A DNA stretch of 7,236 nucleotides. Origin: an uncultured Clostridia bacterium. GTDB taxonomy: Bacteria > Bacillota > Clostridia > Oscillospirales > Oscillospiraceae. The position numbers and the translations under genes are program-made. Every line of letters starts with the position of its first letter. The first letter of the stretch is position 1. The notes under the pieces were generated by a model that worked only from the letters and a program-made list of their open reading frames with translations, had not been told where the DNA came from and ran no database searches. Location: contig CALCRH010000227.1 in assembly GCA_937894515.1 (NCBI GenBank), positions 1-7,236 of the forward strand. Direction: 5' to 3'. Shown one piece after another: positions 5,687-7,236 of this stretch.

Positions 5687-5712
5687 GCAGGGAGGGAATT
5701 TCCACTCCCTGC
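5687..5712 (+). repeat. Hairpin just after ssb
   Basis: GCAGGGAG (5687-5694) and CTCCCTGC (5705-5712) are exact reverse complements around a 10-base loop, starting 9 bases after the ssb stop. The stem is GC-rich, but the next bases are CACAAAGA with no T run, so it is a weak intrinsic terminator. It could protect the 3' end of the ssb message or act as a weak terminator. Confidence 0.5.
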
Positions 5713-5725
5713 CACAAAGATACAG

Positions 5726-5754
5726 TTGATAAACGTAGCGTCAACGAGTACAAT
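5726..5754 (+). promoter_or_regulatory. Near-consensus SigA-type promoter
   Basis: TTGATA (5726-5731) and TACAAT (5749-5754) each match the -35 (TTGACA) and -10 (TATAAT) consensus at five of six positions. The spacer is exactly 17 bases. Transcription would begin near 5760-5762 and give a leader of about 80 bases before the gene at 5842. This is the only strong promoter I see in the window. Confidence 0.65.
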
Positions 5755-5759
5755 ATGGG

Positions 5760-5772
5760 TGGTATGATACCA
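5760..5772. promoter_or_regulatory. Operator-like 13-bp dyad at the expected transcription start
   Basis: TGGTATGATACCA is a perfect inverted repeat, TGGTAT and ATACCA around a central G. It begins 5 bases after the -10 box and covers the predicted start site. A repressor bound here would block the promoter. No candidate regulator gene is visible in the window. The position argues for an operator, but a 6-bp arm alone is weak evidence. Confidence 0.4.
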
Positions 5773-5787
5773 ACTTAATATTATGGT

Positions 5788-5825
5788 GAAGGACAGGACT
5801 ACCGATGACGGCAGCCCTGTCCTTC
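5788..5825 (+). terminator. Leader hairpin, terminator- or attenuator-like
   Basis: GAAGGACAGG (5788-5797) pairs exactly with CCTGTCCTTC (5816-5825), a 10-bp stem with an 18-base loop. TGTTT follows, a poor T-tract, and the ribosome-binding site GGAGG at 5832-5836 begins only 6 bases after the stem. The hairpin may end transcripts reading through from ssb. Because it also lies inside the leader made from the 5726-5754 promoter, it could act as an attenuator or influence translation of the next gene. Confidence 0.5.
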
Positions 5826-5841
5826 TGTTTCGGAGGTATGT

Positions 5842-6453
5842 ATGAAACAGAATAAAACACTTTCGGCATTGGTTACACAATGCCCGTTCCCGGAAGTCTT
5901 TGAAGATACGGAACTGCATGAAGGTTCCTCCATTCCGGTTCCCCGCCGCAAGGTGGGTCACCTGCGAGCCGACTATGACGGTTACCGCTGGTGGAACACC
6001 GCATGGCCCTGCCATAATGAATTGCTGACAGATGAGATTTCCGAGGAGATCGATGCCACCTATGCGATGCTAATCGCCAAGGATGGGCTGAAAGACCTGG
6101 ATACCCTGCGGCAGTATTGCCGTCAGCATATGGAAGCCTGCGTTTCACAGGAATATGAGGATGAGTTCAATTTCTATCTGACAGGGAAGTATTGTGATTT
6201 CTGGATCCGGCTGATTACCCGCACAAGGGACTACAATATGTATCTCTATGCTTTTGCCAAAAAGATAGAGGATACTTCCTTGCAGCCCTATTTTGCCTAT
6301 CTGGAACAGCTACGGGAATCCGGCGAAACCAATATGTACGGTGCGGTTCCATATTTGTTGGAGAACTTCCCAGAGCTGAACGGCAATCGGAAAAAAGCCG
6401 GTGAGATTTTGAGCGCATGGATGCACAGTTTTGAAACGGAGGGGTCGGAATGA
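5842..6453 (+). CDS. Hypothetical protein (203 residues), coupled to the VWA-type gene
   Basis: I do not recognise this family. The ATG at 5842 follows GGAGG (5832-5836) with 5 bases between; the ATG at 5838 is in another frame. Visible features are an N-terminal segment VTQCPFPEVFED, a Pro/Arg-rich piece SSIPVPRRKVGHLRADYDG, and an aromatic cluster RWWNTAWP at residues 49-56. A largely helical C-terminal half rich in Tyr, Phe and acidic residues follows (for example EDEFNFYLTGKYCDFWIRLI). It has no signal peptide, membrane span or known catalytic motif. Its TGA (6451-6453) overlaps the next ATG (6450-6452) as ATGA, so the two proteins are probably made together. It may be an accessory factor of the ATPase/VWA pair; this rests on position only. 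Confidence 0.75.
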   Translation: MKQNKTLSALVTQCPFPEVFEDTELHEGSSIPVPRRKVGHLRADYDGYRWWNTAWPCHNELLTDEISEEIDATYAMLIAKDGLKDLDTLRQYCRQHMEACVSQEYEDEFNFYLTGKYCDFWIRLITRTRDYNMYLYAFAKKIEDTSLQPYFAYLEQLRESGETNMYGAVPYLLENFPELNGNRKKAGEILSAWMHSFETEGSE

Positions 6454-7236
6454 TTAAGACCTTTCGCAATATACAGGATGTACTGTGCAGTCCATGGGCG
6501 CAGCTGGGAGCCTTGACTACCCGGCGCACGGAAGGCTCCGACCGTATCTTCCGCTCCACCCGTCTGGAGGACAGCATCTATGCCGATCTCCGACAGGGCG
6601 ATGAGGAAATGGATGCCGTGGAGCAGTCAGCCGGGCAAAAGCTCAAGAGTTTCCCTGCACTGTCCCGGGACATCTATCAGTCCTTCTACTCCCTCAGTCC
6701 CCGTAAGGTGGAGGAAGACACACTTTCTACCGAGGCCAAGAAGTTCAATACTCATATCATTGCCCATGCCATGGAACAGGACGATTACCCTACCCTGAAA
6801 AACATCTGTGAGGGGCGGGATCTCCTGTCCTATGAGGCAGCCAGTGAATTCACCTCCCGCACAGCGGAGGGACTGGATGACCTGCTCTCAGAGCTGGGCG
6901 GGGATAAGGGAATGCTTCATACGCTGGAGAAATTGGAGGAAGCAAAGACACAGGCCGAGGACACGCTGAAAGACCTGCTGGAACGTCAAAAGCGGATAGG
7001 ACAGCCGGATGAGCAGTTAGAACGTGCCATCGTTGCCGCCGCCAACCAACTGGACAGCAAGCAGCGTCAGGCGGAGGCCGTTTCCAAGATGATTGACACA
7101 TCTCTGCTTCGACAGAGCGATCAGACGGATGATATTGTCGCTGATGCCGTATGTGCCGCAAAGAGTAAAGCGGAGGAAACGCAGGAGATCATCGGCGCAT
7201 GGAGCGACGACCCGGGCAATATGAGCCGGTGTGCCG
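6450..7236 (+). CDS. Probable ViaA/CoxE-like VWA partner protein, N-terminal part (runs off window)
   Basis: The frame is open from ATG 6450 to the window end: 262 codons with no stop, so the gene is incomplete at its 3' end. The protein is helical and highly charged. Residues ~150-240 look like a long coiled coil (for example LHTLEKLEEAKTQAEDTLKD), then ETQEIIGAWSDDPGNMSR. The last part, with Ala250-Trp251 and Pro255-Gly256, resembles the A-W-G-x-x-P-G-x-x-x-R segment that in many VWA proteins paired with MoxR ATPases lies just before the 'L-A-x-x-L' helix and the VWA domain. No MIDAS motif (D-x-S-x-S) is in view; it would lie beyond 7236. With a RavA-like ATPase at 3493-4881, a VWA partner is the best guess. 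The ATGA overlap with 5842-6453 indicates translational coupling. The reading frame is sure; the family assignment is inference. Confidence 0.6.
   Translation, partial: MIKTFRNIQDVLCSPWAQLGALTTRRTEGSDRIFRSTRLEDSIYADLRQGDEEMDAVEQSAGQKLKSFPALSRDIYQSFYSLSPRKVEEDTLSTEAKKFNTHIIAHAMEQDDYPTLKNICEGRDLLSYEAASEFTSRTAEGLDDLLSELGGDKGMLHTLEKLEEAKTQAEDTLKDLLERQKRIGQPDEQLERAIVAAANQLDSKQRQAEAVSKMIDTSLLRQSDQTDDIVADAVCAAKSKAEETQEIIGAWSDDPGNMSRCA

Noticed and set aside
5687..5712. Strong intrinsic terminator after ssb
   Set aside because: The stem is good but it is followed by CACAAAGA with no T run, so it is listed only as a hairpin.
5712..5747. Minus-strand promoter (TTGACG with a TATCTT-like box)
   Set aside because: The -10 match is poor, the spacing is 16, and no minus-strand gene follows, so it is not supported.

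Overview
The window most resembles an accessory or mobile-element region of a gut-type Clostridia (Bacillota) genome. The evidence is strong GGAGG-type ribosome-binding sites, frequent TTG starts, tightly packed same-strand genes, a GC content a little over one half (estimated by eye on sample lines), and a set of families (DUF3268-type zinc finger, an extra sliding clamp, SSB, MoxR/RavA-type AAA+ ATPase) seen together on large plasmids, integrative elements and phages of such bacteria. No integrase, relaxase, capsid, tRNA or CRISPR array is visible, so the type of element cannot be settled. All genes are on the + strand.

Layout. (1) Positions 1-about 475 are AT-rich, at roughly one third GC. 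They hold a perfect 10-bp inverted repeat, a good ribosome-binding site, and the first ~135 codons of a cas12a-type CRISPR nuclease gene. (2) At about 465-485 both composition and reading frame change abruptly. The sequence becomes the C-terminal third of an SF2/SNF2-type helicase, up to 1179. Both genes are broken at this point, so it is either a recombination scar or an artificial contig join. (3) 1194-2724: a DnaN-like sliding clamp and a DUF3268-like zinc-finger protein. The helicase ends in QLSLF, the consensus clamp-binding peptide, directly upstream of the clamp gene. (4) 2725-3518: two small unrecognised genes, with an awkward coding-like gap between them. (5) 3493-4881: a RavA/MoxR-family AAA+ ATPase. 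(6) 4906-5677: a DUF4313-like small protein and a single-stranded DNA-binding protein. (7) 5678-5841: an intergenic control region with a near-consensus promoter, a 13-bp dyad at the expected transcription start, and a 10-bp-stem hairpin just before the next ribosome-binding site. (8) 5842-7236: an unrecognised 203-residue protein overlapping by 4 bp (ATGA) a long gene that runs off the window. That last gene is probably the von Willebrand-A (ViaA/CoxE-like) partner of the AAA+ ATPase.

Taken together, 481-5677 reads as one long operon that combines DNA-replication accessories (helicase, clamp, SSB) with a MoxR-type ATPase. The ATPase's likely VWA partner sits in a second unit with its own promoter. 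The most notable points are the cas12a::helicase junction, the helicase tail that looks made for the neighbouring clamp, and the compact promoter/dyad/hairpin control region.
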